This document shows positions 53,801 to 61,295 of a stretch of 64,000 bases of DNA, piece after piece. Position 1 is the first letter of the stretch. Every line of letters starts with the position of its first letter. The notes under the pieces are model-generated. The model ran no database searches. It saw nothing but the letters and a program-made list of their open reading frames with translations, and was not told where the DNA came from. Source of the DNA: Spodoptera frugiperda (lineage: Eukaryota; Arthropoda; Insecta; Lepidoptera; Noctuidae); assembly GCF_023101765.2 (NCBI RefSeq), contig NC_064223.1:6634001-6698000 (forward strand), in the 5' to 3' direction. The position numbers and the translations under genes are program-made.

Positions 53801-55384
53801 ATAACTATCTTTATTTTTATATCACTCCATATTTTTTACCAAGGAGTATAAAATTTTAGTATACATACATTAGAGACCTCTTAATTCACCAATATTAGAA
53901 CTTTTGACTTGTAGAATCAGAAAGATTCCCTCTGAAAATAATTACCACTTTAGAATTTAGTGTCAATAAAACTGTTAAAGCCTTTGTTTCACTCCATACA
54001 AAAGATACGACGACACGACATACCAAGCGAAATAAATATACACCACCAATGGTCTCTCTCTCTGCAGTAACAATAAACGAATGAGGCTAAGTAGAGTGAT
54101 AAGATAGCGTTGCATTTATGTTTAGTATTTTTGTAAACTGAAATGTTTGTGAAGACGTTTAGCTAAGCCATTCATTGCTGAAAACGCGCGCGACAGTGAA
54201 TCGGTTCCGAGAAACATACTCGCGTTTCCTGGAAGCGCTACTATGGACGCACACATTCGCAAATCGCAACGTAGTCAATATGGCACACATAGTCGCCCAC
54301 GGCCCTGATAACGCGCTGCCGCCGTGACGACTTGACGAGACGTATCGGTGCTCTCATTAACCAACCACTCGTATTGCGTGCCCGGCTCGGCTTACACCCA
54401 ATCAAACAATTTGTTGCACTAACAATACGATGCAAACAACAGCCAACGGCCCGCAAGGTACCTAAGATACACGGGTATACAGTGTCACCAGCACCACTAA
54501 ATTCTAAACGTATGTTAGCTAGAGAAAACCTTGCTTAGAAAAACAATTCCATGACGCGATATGATGCTTATACCATTACAGGTATATTTATTTAGACTTG
54601 GAGTAAACATCGTTAGCAACGTACTATAAGAAAATATAAATATAGCAAAGATCTAGTTATTGACAGACATTGCCAATAATGAGAGCTCAATAAAATGATC
54701 GCAGAGCATCGGGGTCAGCGGCGAGATGCCAACGGTCAATAATGATGGCTTGACATTCGAACTGAATAGCAATCAATCAATTAAACTCTTATTTTACTGC
54801 CAAGGATATTTCGTTTGTTGGACAAATGATGCTACTTTTTTTGGTAATGGAGCGTTTATGGGTAAACTACGTAAATAGAGGACATAAGTAGTAGTCATAT
54901 CATATGAACAAGTGAAAAATTACATGACTCTTTTACTGCCAAAAATCGATTTTAATAACCAAATGTATAAAATCTATCTAGATCCAAAGATTTCTGTAAT
55001 CAATTTCTTCATAGTAACTTAATACATACTATGATTATGGTAACAGAGGATCTTTTGCTCTCAAAAGGAATGCTTATAAAGGAATGATAGGATATGCAAA
55101 AATCAAAATTTCTCATTGTAGTAGGTCGTCACACGAAAAGTATTCTTATGCTGTAGAATGAAGAAATAGAAGTCGATCAAACAGAAGATCTCAATTTACA
55201 TTCCGCTAAAAAGTAGTTTTGCTGCCAACATAAGTACTTTAATTCAAAGCGAGACATTTACAAAGTTATTTGAAAAGGTAATGAAGAGTAAATAATATGA
55301 AGATACTCACTTGGTGAGGCTGGAGGTAGCATCGCAGCGCGCGGCGGCGGCGGCGGCCCGGCGCTCCGCAGCCGCGTCTACCAT
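11880..55384 (-). CDS. raw: Protein raw: JNK/AP-1 antagonist with tandem nucleoside deoxyribosyltransferase-like halves
   Basis: Minus-strand exons: 55311-55384 (probable first), 41342-41698, 34871-34983, 24778-24895, 23754-23836, 19598-19719, 15506-15717, 14384-14736, 13312-13481, 12862-13020, 12430-12721, 12106-12272 and 11880-12020. Every junction is GT-AG and in phase, giving 786 residues (754 if translation starts at the internal ATG at 41676). Half one starts at [15 protein letters not shown] (257-271), then [15 protein letters not shown] and a [11 protein letters not shown] block. Half two starts at HDVYLGGTF (578-586), then [18 protein letters not shown] and [12 protein letters not shown]. 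The N-terminal 250 residues are basic, Pro-rich and low in recognisable domains. Drosophila raw restrains JNK/AP-1 signalling in dorsal closure and gonad shaping; its biochemical activity is not established. The exons are GC-rich against AT-rich introns. The first exon is the least certain part, because its acceptor partner at 41699 has a weak pyrimidine tract. Confidence 0.87.
13999..14109 (-). other. Candidate optional exon of raw
   Basis: A GC-rich block stands out inside the AT-rich intron between raw exons 14384-14736 and 13312-13481. On the minus strand one frame reads as plausible coding ([20 protein letters not shown], then LSPPTP). It is bounded by an acceptor at 14110-14111 and a donor GTGCGT at 13993-13998. 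That choice accepts phase 1 and leaves phase 1, so the 37-residue insert would keep the frame. A stronger-looking TAG acceptor at 14100-14101 would instead be phase 2 in and phase 1 out, exactly matching replacement of exon 14384-14736. The pyrimidine tract is poor, so this could be an unspliced GC-rich remnant. Confidence 0.4.
15886..16623. mobile_element. Mutator-like (MULE) DNA transposon with imperfect TIRs
   Basis: Left end GTGTAGTATCAGCTCGCCCC and right end, reverse-complemented, GTGTAGGCTCCGCTCGCCCC continue to match for about 35 bp (GATCTTGCCCCT versus GATCTCGCCCCT). The element is about 738 bp. The octamer CTCGCCCC or a one-base variant appears about ten times near both ends, on both strands. 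Flanks (TTTTTAACG and CTATTTAACC) suggest an imperfect 8-9 bp target duplication. A FLYWCH-like coding remnant lies inside. The superfamily is inferred from FLYWCH plus long TIRs; no intact transposase is present. Confidence 0.6.
16027..16347 (-). pseudogene. FLYWCH-type zinc-finger remnant of a transposase
   Basis: About 106 codons are open on the minus strand but begin without an ATG (TTG/Leu). The visible core is [19 protein letters not shown] with a later RHSC, giving W-x-C, C-K-G and H-x-C. This resembles the FLYWCH finger, with the final His replaced by Cys and the first strand missing. FLYWCH fingers are common at the N terminus of MULE transposases. The stretch following it is Glu/Lys-rich with no catalytic domain. 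It is bounded by the TIRs of the element at 15886-16623. Confidence 0.5.
16787..17595 (-). mobile_element. Non-autonomous Helitron-type element, end to end
   Basis: Read on the minus strand it starts TCTATACATATAATAAAAT at 17595 and ends CTAG at 16787, flanked by A on the 5' side and T on the 3' side, the Helitron A/T target. Ten nucleotides before the CTAG is a 16-nt hairpin (16800-16815, stem GCGAA/TTCGC, loop of six). It contains a (CAGA)n run at about 17454-17474 and the common moth segment AAAATCCGTCCAGTAGTTTT on the plus strand. No Rep/helicase ORF. It shares its ends with the element at 27605-29383. Confidence 0.6.
17596..19597. other. raw intron 6 remainder
   Basis: AT-rich intron sequence with no coding region supported. 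A SINE tail copy lies at 18715-18775 (CACCTCTGCCTACTCCTTCG, then GGGATAAAATGCGTGA). Confidence 0.5.
18715..18775 (+). repeat. SINE tail, third copy
   Basis: Matches the 3' tail of the SINE at 205-465 (GTGCACCTCTGCCTACTCCT, then TCGGGGATAAAATGCGTGA). Confidence 0.6.
19720..23753. other. raw intron 5
   Basis: About 4 kb. No supported gene. GC-richer patches at 21700-21830 and 22430-22560 could be alternative exons or promoters, but I found no in-phase splice structure for them. Confidence 0.4.
24896..27604. other. raw intron 3, left part
   Basis: AT-rich, no gene. Contains the foldback MITE at 26458-26518. Confidence 0.4.
26458..26518. mobile_element. Short foldback MITE, family member A
   Basis: CGAGTTTGCTTTGCGTTTAA at the left is matched by its near-perfect reverse complement ending at 26518. 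A smaller inner hairpin (CGAAA/TTTCG) lies between the arms. The right flank CACTAAGGGTA is shared with the element at 32126-32247. Confidence 0.55.
27605..29383 (+). mobile_element. Helitron-type element split by a jockey LINE
   Basis: Starts TCTATACATAGTATAAAAC after an A and ends GGGTCAGCTAG before a T. A hairpin at 29356-29371 (CGCAA/TTGCG, loop ACGAAG) lies eight nucleotides before the terminal CTAG, the Helitron hallmark. About 530 bp on the left and 140 bp on the right are host element; the middle is the LINE insertion. It has the same termini as the copy at 16787-17595. Confidence 0.6.
28146..29239 (+). mobile_element. 5'-truncated jockey-type LINE, nested
   Basis: An open frame to the stop at 28819 encodes the C-terminal part of a non-LTR reverse transcriptase. 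Typical jockey blocks are visible: [55 protein letters not shown] and [11 protein letters not shown]. The palm domain with the catalytic aspartates is lost. A GC-rich 3' UTR follows. The octamer TTAGTATT flanks it at 28138-28145 and 29240-29247, a likely target-site duplication. GC content is far above its surroundings. Confidence 0.75.
30200..30268 (-). repeat. Lepidopteran interspersed repeat core with poly-A, copy 1
   Basis: On the minus strand GGAGGCAAACGAGCAATCGA is followed by GTCACCTGATGGTAAGCGAC, the core of a repeat also seen at 34301-34402, 32826-33110 and 51228-51326. A run of about 19 A lies on the plus strand next to it. Confidence 0.6.
30978..31330. repeat. Degenerate GCGTAG minisatellite
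   Basis: About 350 bp in which GCGTAG or a one-base variant recurs every 10-25 bp, interspersed with GTCGTAGC and ATACCGTAG. The right part holds two exact copies of a 36-bp unit (31202-31237 and 31238-31273). It is GC-rich in an AT-rich intron. No protein frame stays open across it. Confidence 0.8.
32126..32247. mobile_element. Foldback MITE, family member B
   Basis: Outer arms GTACGAGTTTGTTTTA (left) and its reverse complement (right, TAAAACAAACTCGTAC). Inside lies a second inverted pair, GGCGCTTTGATTGGCTGG with CCATCCAATGAGAGCGCC, so nearly the whole 122 bp folds on itself. The right flank ACTAAGGGTA is as in 26458-26518. Confidence 0.6.
32826..33110 (+). repeat. Lepidopteran interspersed repeat, copy 2 (long)
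   Basis: Core GCCGCCCATGGACACCCAAT and GTGCGTTACCGGCCTTTT, followed by about 180 bp of a common continuation (TTAGGAATTCAGGAGTTATT and on). Confidence 0.55.
34301..34402 (+). repeat. Lepidopteran interspersed repeat core, copy 3
   Basis: ATAGGAGGCAAATGAGCAGA, CGGATCGCCTGATGGTAAGC and GTGCGTTGCCGGCCTTAT; the best-preserved copy of the core in this window. Confidence 0.65.
35708..35740. repeat. Perfect 15-bp-stem hairpin
   Basis: GGGAAAAGTAGTCTT, loop TAC, then the exact reverse complement. It lies directly upstream of a SINE tail copy. Confidence 0.7.
35745..35815 (+). repeat. SINE tail, fourth copy
   Basis: CCATTAAGTGCTGTAATGTG, then CTCCTCTACCTACCCATTCG and GGGATAGAAGGCATAACG; a diverged copy of the tail at 390-465. 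Confidence 0.55.
37370..37535 (+). repeat. Interspersed repeat, shared with 56100-56240
   Basis: GGTTACCGGGGTTCCGGCTC, AAAAGCAGGAGCAGGAACGG and GTCACTCCCTGCCGCCTTGC, then GAAGTTATTGGATGATTTAC and an A run. The copy at 56100-56240 has the same order of blocks. Confidence 0.55.
38060..38225 (+). repeat. Diverged common moth repeat
   Basis: CTTACTAATGTTTTAAATGC, AAAAGTTTGTAAGTTTATGT, GCTGAACGGATCGGAATAAA and TAGACTACGTTTTATCCCAC follow the order of a widespread lepidopteran non-autonomous element. Ends are not clear. Confidence 0.45.
44545..44800 (-). mobile_element. RTE LINE 3' end fragment
   Basis: Read on the minus strand it matches block by block the 3' part of the RTE copy at 57570-57790 (GGCAGAAAGGTTCTC, AAGGTTGACAGATGACCTGA, GTTCAGCGGTGGACGTCTTG), ending in ATGATGATG. 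Confidence 0.7.
48280..48560. promoter_or_regulatory. CpG-rich patch, possible alternative first exon of raw
   Basis: A 280-bp CG-rich island between AT-rich flanks. On the minus strand it reads like a 5' UTR exon, but no clear splice donor was seen. The open frames across it do not look like protein. Confidence 0.25.
49330..50195 (+). mobile_element. L2/CR1-type LINE 3' fragment with (TTTA)n tail
   Basis: An open frame from about 49340 to 49873 gives 177 residues of the C-terminal region of a non-LTR reverse transcriptase. Typical blocks are [35 protein letters not shown] and RRRKDLV. The catalytic palm is upstream and missing. A 3' UTR of about 280 bp ends in a TTTA/TATTTA microsatellite at 50150-50195, typical of LINEs that end in short tandem repeats. 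Intact over the remaining part, so it is a fairly young insertion. Confidence 0.7.
50390..50560. promoter_or_regulatory. GC-rich patch with a GTGACGTCAC site
   Basis: CpG-rich segment in AT-rich raw intron 1, containing a perfect CRE-like palindrome at 50436-50445. It may be an alternative promoter or enhancer of raw. No ORF or donor was identified with confidence. Confidence 0.25.
51228..51326 (+). repeat. Lepidopteran interspersed repeat core, copy 4
   Basis: Diverged match to the core at 34301-34402 (GAGCTGACGGATCATATGAT, GCGATCAGTGCCCATGGACA, GCATCAGAGGACATGAGACA). Confidence 0.5.
52145..52266 (+). repeat. LINE-type 3' end relic
   Basis: GAAATCGGTTCGTGCGTTCT, GGAGTTATAGCGGCAGGAAG and GAAAACCCGACTTAATTTTA, then TATTATAGAT: the conserved 3' end of a common lepidopteran retroelement. 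Confidence 0.5.
52298..52504 (+). pseudogene. Unassigned coding remnant
   Basis: About 68 open codons ending in a stop at 52502. The translation has balanced, protein-like composition ([16 protein letters not shown], then [20 protein letters not shown]) and continues after the stop in the same frame for about 20 codons ([19 protein letters not shown]). I do not recognise the family. It follows a LINE-type tail and precedes a 69-bp tandem duplication, so decay of a transposon or processed gene is likely. Confidence 0.3.
52578..52715. repeat. Perfect 69-bp tandem duplication
   Basis: Units 52578-52646 and 52647-52715 appear identical, each starting CTACAACATTACAGCTTTTC and ending GTTAAAATATT. 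Confidence 0.85.
55311..55384 (-). CDS. raw: Probable first coding exon of raw
   Basis: ATG at 55384 followed by 24 codons ([17 protein letters not shown], then DATSSLT) and a good donor GTGAGT at 55305-55310. It leaves phase 2, and the acceptor at 41699-41700 accepts phase 2, giving continuous reading into the frame [13 protein letters not shown]. The alanine-rich, GC-rich make-up matches the other raw exons. The acceptor lacks a good pyrimidine tract, and an ATG at 41676 could be an alternative start for another transcript. Confidence 0.55.
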
Positions 55385-56099
55385 GCCTCTGCATCACCGC
55401 GATGGGCATCACTTGCGAGTCGCGCCACCTCGCCACCTCGCCCCGTCACCTCACCACCACCCACCACACCGCCACTACCACACTGACATCACAAAGTACA
55501 AACACAACCCTAACAACCTGCTGTCTGACACCTGATCGCTTGAGGTTGCTATTCAATACGACACTATCGTGTGGGGTTTCAGATATAAACTATACTCCGT
55601 CTATAACGATGACTGCAAAGCTACATCCAGAACACATAGATGATCTGAAACAAACAAAAACCTTGCGTTAATTGTGAGACAGTTGTTAACATCTTTCTAA
55701 TTTTAAAATGCTGTGTAATAAAACAACGTAATTATTTGGCATCATCGCAGAATGTGCACTTTGTTATGAGAGGAACTCATCAATTTATAAACTGCACTTA
55801 TACAGGATTTTGTTTGTTAGAGAGATTAGAGAGAGTTGAACTTTTCTATAATTACGAAATGATTATTGGTATTTGTTTTATACTTATAAAACAAATACCC
55901 AAACTAGGTAAATATGGAAATCAATATTAGCCTGCTCCGTCACAGGACCACTGACAACAATATTGTTCACCAAGTTGTAATGAAATGAGCTATATAATAT
56001 TATTACGAAGTAGGTTTACATGTAATTTCACGATTTTCCTTTACTTACATTCCTACATATTTGGGTATTTTGTATTATGTTTGACAATAATACGGCAGT

Positions 56100-56240
56100 C
56101 TGCGGTCTACCGCTAGGGTTACCGGGGCTGCAGCTCGAAAAGCAAGAGTAAGTACGGGATGGTTATTATTCTGAAACTCCCAGTCGCCTCATTTAAGACG
56201 TGAGAAGTCATTGGGTGATTTTCCACACTCAAATAAGGCA
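56100..56240 (+). repeat. Interspersed repeat, second copy of the 37370 family
   Basis: GGTTACCGGGGCTGCAGCTC, AAAAGCAAGAGTAAGTACGG and GAGAAGTCATTGGGTGATTT in the same order as in 37370-37535. Confidence 0.55.
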
Positions 56241-56368
56241 GTCTTCACTGGCGGCGGTAGCGGTTGATTGTCCTCGACTCATTCAGTATCATACCGTCGA
56301 TATTTTACTTTAACCTACCTATACCTAGACCTTCCTATACTCGATTTCAATCGGGAAGGTACGAGTAA

Positions 56369-56535
56369 AGCCGGGTCCAGACGAGTGTAACGTGTAATGT
56401 AATCCACCGTGTAATGTAACACGAATTCTACGTGTGGACGGCAGTACGAGCATTACATGTAACACTCGCGCTGAAGAATTCGTGTTACATTACACGGTGG
56501 ATTACATTACACGTTACACTCGTCTGGACCCGGCT
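56369..56535. mobile_element. Palindromic MITE, probably PIF/Harbinger-like
   Basis: Left arm begins AGCCGGGTCCAGACGAGTGT and runs about 64 bp to GAATTCT; the right arm is its reverse complement. A loop of about 38 bp separates them. Flanking TAA on both sides (56366-56368 and 56536-56538) fits the 3-bp TWA duplication of PIF/Harbinger elements. No ORF. The superfamily is inferred from the target duplication. Confidence 0.75.
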
Positions 56536-56879
56536 TAAAGTAAGTGACGAGGACAGTCAAAGTAGATGATCCTAAATAATACTGACGTACAAAGGGATGT
56601 TAAAGATGAGTCTAAGTGTGTTGTTTTGGAATCAGTATTATGTATTTATATTTCTCTATATTTTAATTATCTTACATTATTATTTTTTACACAGTAATTC
56701 GCGTTATAGGATTTTTATTTTCAAGTTTGACGCAAAAATAAGTTTCTCTAACAAAAAAAAAAAAATACTATGACACTTCTCGTGCACACGTCTCGCACGT
56801 AGGTTCGTTGACTTCCAACCTCCCTTCCTATTCCCCGGAGACTTGGGCACTGTTAAGGTCTCTCCAGCGGTGCCATATT

Positions 56880-57795
56880 GACTAGCGGTACAACGGGGTT
56901 TTAAAGAGAGAGAAACGCCACTATGTCAGTCCGACTACAGAACCGTTACACGAAGGATATTCCTCTACAGCGAGGTGTAAAGCAAGGAGACGTCATACCA
57001 TCAAAGCTGTTTACCGCAGCATTGGAAGACGCCTTCAAATTTTTAGAATGGAAAGAATCTGGCATCAACATCAACGGCGAATACATCACTCACCTCCGGT
57101 TTGCAAACGACATTGTGATCATGGCAGAATCACTGGAAGATCTGAGCACAGTGTTCGATGATCACTGTAGAGTTTCTCAACAGGTAGGACTTCGAATGAA
57201 CATGGACAAGGCGAAAGTCATGTCGAACGCCCATGTTATGCCCTACCCGATATCAGTTGGGAGCTCTACCCTGGGGCAGGTGAACTAGCTGGGTAGGTCC
57301 AATGTCGACAAGGATATCGCTCAACGAATCTAAGTTGGGTGGGCTGCGTTCGGGAAACCAGGCAACATCTTTTCGTCTAAACAACTATAATCAACGTGTG
57401 TTACCAGCGCCGATCTATGGCACTGAAACGTGGTCTCTCACTGTGAGCCTTATAAAGTAGCTCAAGGTCAATCGGCACGTTACGGAAAGGGCTATTCTCA
57501 GAGTTTCTTTGTGACATCGAATAAAAAACGAGGAGATCCGCAAACGAAGCTAAGCTGAAGTGGTAGCGATAGCGCGGAGAACTGACGGCCGCTGGGGCAG
57601 AAAGGTTCTCGAGTGGAGGCCGCGTATCGGCAAACGCAGCGTAGGATTTCCACCCACAAGGTTGACAGACGACCTGATTAATGTAGCAGGGAGCCGCTGG
57701 ATGCAGGTCGCTTCCAACGGTATCTGGTAGTCATTGGGGGAGGCCTATGTTCAGCAGTGGACGTTCGTCCTATGGCTGATGTGATGACTTGTAAA
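56880..57795 (+). mobile_element. RTE LINE fragment, degraded
   Basis: An open frame up to 57288 encodes RTE reverse transcriptase blocks (IPLQRGVKQGDVIPSKLFTA, ALEDAFKFLEW, GININGEYITHLRF, VGLRMNMDKAKVMSN). The catalytic FADD motif reads FAND, so one metal-binding aspartate is lost. Downstream to 57780 the frame is broken by several stops. The end GTTCAGCAGTGGACGTTCGT is the usual RTE 3' end. 5'-truncated and inactive. Confidence 0.75.
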
Positions 57796-58009
57796 TTTTA
57801 CAAAAATCATTTACATTTTCTAAGCTTTCCTATGAGGTATAGAACTTCAACATACCTGGACTATTGCCAAGGATATTAGACAAACAATGGAATAAGGTAG
57901 TAAAATAATTAAATTCAACTTGCAAGTTTACTATTAATTAAATCCTCCATAGCTTCAACACGAATCGTTATCAATTCCCTTAGAATGTTAAAAATATATA
58001 ATTTAACTA

Positions 58010-58165
58010 TTAGCGACCCGCCTCAGCTTCGTATGGGTGCAATGGTGATATATTATGCATGTATTATACATATAAACGTTCTATTAAAAACCGCATCAAA
58101 ATCAGTTGTGTAGTTTAAAAGATTTAAGCGTTAAATGGGACATAGGGACAGAGAAAGAGATTTTG
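58010..58165 (-). mobile_element. Helitron-type relic, third copy
   Basis: On the minus strand it reads CTCTGTCCCTATGTCCC, TTTAAACTACACAACTGATT, TTGATGCGGTTTTTAATAGA and ends GGCGGGTCGCTAA, the same order as the left end of 27605-29383 followed by a CTRR-like end. Internally deleted. Confidence 0.5.
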
Positions 58166-60449
58166 TGTACAACCAAAATGTGCACAACAAGTGTCAAAGA
58201 ATTGTTTATGTTGCAGAAACATATTTTTGAGTCAAACTTTAAAAAAGTCGGACTACTACTTTGGGATTACTGTATCTAAAATAACAGTATTAACTATTGT
58301 TTAATTGATGATTAGAACTAGAAAATAAACTCATAAAATAAGATAATTAAGAAAAAAATACGTCAAGCGCGATTCGTTTATGTTTTTTCAGTTTTTCAGT
58401 AGCCGCGTAGGTGATTTTGAAATTATACACTAGAATTTAAATGTTTTATAAACTAACTATTCATTTTCGCCTGTCCGTTTGTTCGATAAACATTTTAGAA
58501 ATGATCTGTCCTATAACCCCATACATGATTGTGAAACAAATAAATCACTCAGTATATCCATTTGGTATGAACGTCGTTTTTTTTTATAATATTGTTTATA
58601 AAAGCTAAAATGTTTCAAATGGTTTATTTAAAGAGGTACGTACTTACCTATAATCAGACAAATTATGAAACCAAAACAAAATCTTGCCTGAAAAAATTGA
58701 TATAGGTTACCTAGGATATCCCAAAAAATCATTGGATATAAGTATATCGGATATAAATATGATATCCATTGATATACCTATATCATACTTCGAATAGGTA
58801 ATACCTAGTTACTTTAGCATTACCCAGGGTTACCTAAATTGTAAATGACTAGCACTCAGGTCAATATTAACGTAGATATATGCCTGCCTAGCTAAGTACC
58901 TAACTACCTAATAATAATTTCGGTATTAACAATATTATTATGTACAGATAAAAAAAGCACCCTGCATTCATAGAGCACCTAAAATTATATAGTTTCATCA
59001 CAATCACAACCACAATAAGTTTAATTAGTAGTAAGTAGGTACATAAAAATAAAATAGGTAAATGGTTAGTAGATTCCATGTAGGTATTCGTATTTTTATT
59101 ATACAACAAAAATAATGTAGGTACTAGTGTTTAATCTAAATGTATGTATCTCAATTTATTTACTTAATTAAAATCATTAATTAACTTTATGCAGAAATAA
59201 AAAAAAAACATAAACACTTATGTACTTATTGCAAATGATCAGGTAGTATTTAAGTGGTAGCTTATAACATTGTTGACGAAACATATTAGGCATAGCAATG
59301 AAGTGTAAGCCAGTATCACAATTTTATGTATGAGATCATCGATATGTATATACAGCAAATGTAATAAATATAAATATGACTCACCCGTTATGTACTCTGC
59401 TACAGAAAGACCGTGTAGGTTATCATTATCACTATTGAACGTCACACACAATACATTGAACACACACGTCGTCACACATCGCCCACACTTTAACATTTCG
59501 TGTTTTTCAATGAATAATAAGCAATGTCACTAAATAACATTTTAGGTACAATAAATGTTACTAATTTCTACTACGGACTAAATCATAGAACATTAGAGAG
59601 AAAGAGAAGCAACGTTAAAAAACAACAAAATCTTTGCGTATTGGTATTGAATTTCTGTAAATTTAACAAGTGCTGCCATCTCTGTATTTTGTGGTACAAT
59701 ATCTGGTAACAAAATAGAAAACACAACCCATTTGACATTAGCTACTATGCTTGTAAAGAGGTAATAACATGCATCTTCACTTAACGAAAACCGTGATTTT
59801 GTGAAGTAACTTATTTTATATAATACATATTTAAACCACGTAGAGTATAAAAAAATATTATAGTAATTTAATATTAATTTCATAGAATATTATTACTTAT
59901 TTAATTTTTAACATTGTGAAGTTAACGTCAGTACAAGGTTAGTGCGTTTAAACAAGTACAACTTTTTTTGTGACAATGTCTGCATCTGTTGATTAAAATT
60001 TGAAACATAATAAGCTTCTAAACAAGGTCAACAGTTTTCATCAACTCGTAGTGAACGAAAATAATTAAAAATAAGTGTGTATTATGTTCATACTTTCAAA
60101 AATCATACATTTTACGTGTCATCACCAAATATTCAAGTACAAGTGTCCGCGAAAATGATCTGTACTTTGTTTTTCGCAATCACAACGTTACATGAACATG
60201 GATGACCTAAAATGCGAATATGTGAAGAAAAAAAGATGTTTGGGACTCACAAGAAGTGTAAACTGAAATTATTATAATGTTTCGCACATTGATTATCGAC
60301 AATCATTTACCTTTTCATGCCATCGCCTAACGATCGGTGAATTGCTTGGTCACAAAGTGAAAATGTGATGTGTCAAACTGATTGTTTACCTCACGGACAG
60401 GTGAGTGGTTTGTAGAAGTGGTACGCGAGGGCGGCGGGAGGCGGGCGGT

Positions 60450-60920
60450 ATGTCTGATCGATCAAGTCCCGTGAACGGCGGTTACGAGGCCGCAAGGCTC
60501 ACCGTCCGCAAGGACCTCTTCCCGGAGGTTCGCCTACCAAAGCTGGCGACCGATGGCTCTGGTGCGGACTCCGACCAAGAAGACGTCGAGTCAGCCTCTG
60601 GCGTAAAGCTGGAGACTGATTTCGAGCAAAGTATAGACGAAATTGCCAGTCATAAGGCGCAAGTGGCTAATGGGGCACTACCGTGTCCTACGCGGCCACG
60701 ACACAGGAAGCACAAGCACCACTCCCGACAGAGTTCTCAATCCTCAACTGTGAATGGTTGTCTGCCTCCTAAAAGTAAAAGGAGAAAAGACTCACCAAAA
60801 GATTCATCCTATAGAACACATTCTAAACATAGTGTTGTGTCACAAGTGAAAGGTGGTAAAAACTTGAATTTAGTTAGTAGTAGTGAGTGTGCGGAAGATG
60901 ATGACGACAATGAAGAAGCT

Positions 60921-60957
<37 letters not shown>

Positions 60958-61295
60958 TGGAAGAGGAGGAGGAAGTAGAGGATAGTGAAAGTTCAGAGGA
61001 TGAACAGCTCAAACACAACTCAAAGTTACCAGTAACAATGCAGCGGCAGAGTGGTAAACCGTACAGTCACGAACTTAGTCAATTATCAACTAAAAAGAGT
61101 AAAAAGGACTCTAAAGAGCGTAAAATTCATGCAATTATACCATGTAGTGGCAAACCAAGGTCTATGTTGGACATTCGCAGTTCGCGGGGTAAAAAGAAAT
61201 CAAAGAAGTCTGAGTGCACACCCACATATCGAAGCCAGATAGTGGATACTAACTCTATGAAGATTAAGATTAGGAGAACAAGTGTTCATGAAACT
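60450..61295 (+). CDS. Large nuclear/chromatin-type protein, first coding exon only
   Basis: 282 codons in frame from ATG 60450 to a donor GTAAGT at 61296; the exon ends in phase 0. The sequence is low-complexity and nuclear in style: an N terminus MSDRSSPVNGGYEAARLTV; His/Lys/Arg-rich and Ser-rich stretches (RHRKHKHHSRQSSQSSTVNG); a basic KSKRRKDS block that could be a nuclear localisation signal; an acidic run of about 35 Glu/Asp/Val at 60895-61000; then further basic blocks (STKKSKKDSKERK, RGKKKSKKS) and MKIKIRR. No folded domain is visible in this exon. The style suggests a chromatin regulator; the histone methyltransferase Ash1 is one possibility, but I cannot demonstrate it. Frame 60405-60449 is open upstream but has no ATG. 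The rest lies beyond the window. Confidence 0.7.

Larger units (their letters stand above)
41699..55310. other. raw intron 1 (about 13.6 kb)
   Basis: The first intron of the two-exon N-terminal model. No host gene is supported. It holds LINE fragments at 44545-44800 and 49330-50195, repeats at 51228-51326 and 52145-52266, an unassigned coding remnant near 52299-52504, and GC-rich patches at 42790-42960, 43850-43920, 48280-48560, 50390-50560 and 54180-54420. Confidence 0.4.
55385..60449. other. Intergenic region between raw (-) and the nuclear-protein gene (+)
   Basis: Divergent layout. 55385-55500 is GC-richer and probably raw 5' UTR and promoter. The rest is AT-rich with repeats listed separately. 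58900-60400 shows nothing coding; the last few hundred bases should hold the promoter and 5' UTR of the gene at 60450, including a CAG|GTGAGT donor-like site at 60398-60406. Confidence 0.45.

Noticed and set aside
55311..55535. Plus-strand ORF of 74 codons
   Set aside because: Antisense to the probable raw first exon and its 5' UTR; composition is His/Pro/Thr low complexity.
59239..59883. Several 60-96 codon ORFs upstream of the 60450 gene
   Set aside because: AT-driven composition, no ATG context or homology, and both strands are equally open.
60400..60414. CAG|GTGAGT donor with a nearby TTGTAG acceptor as a 5' UTR intron
   Set aside because: The implied intron would be only about 14 bp; the donor may serve another transcript, but nothing in the window shows it.
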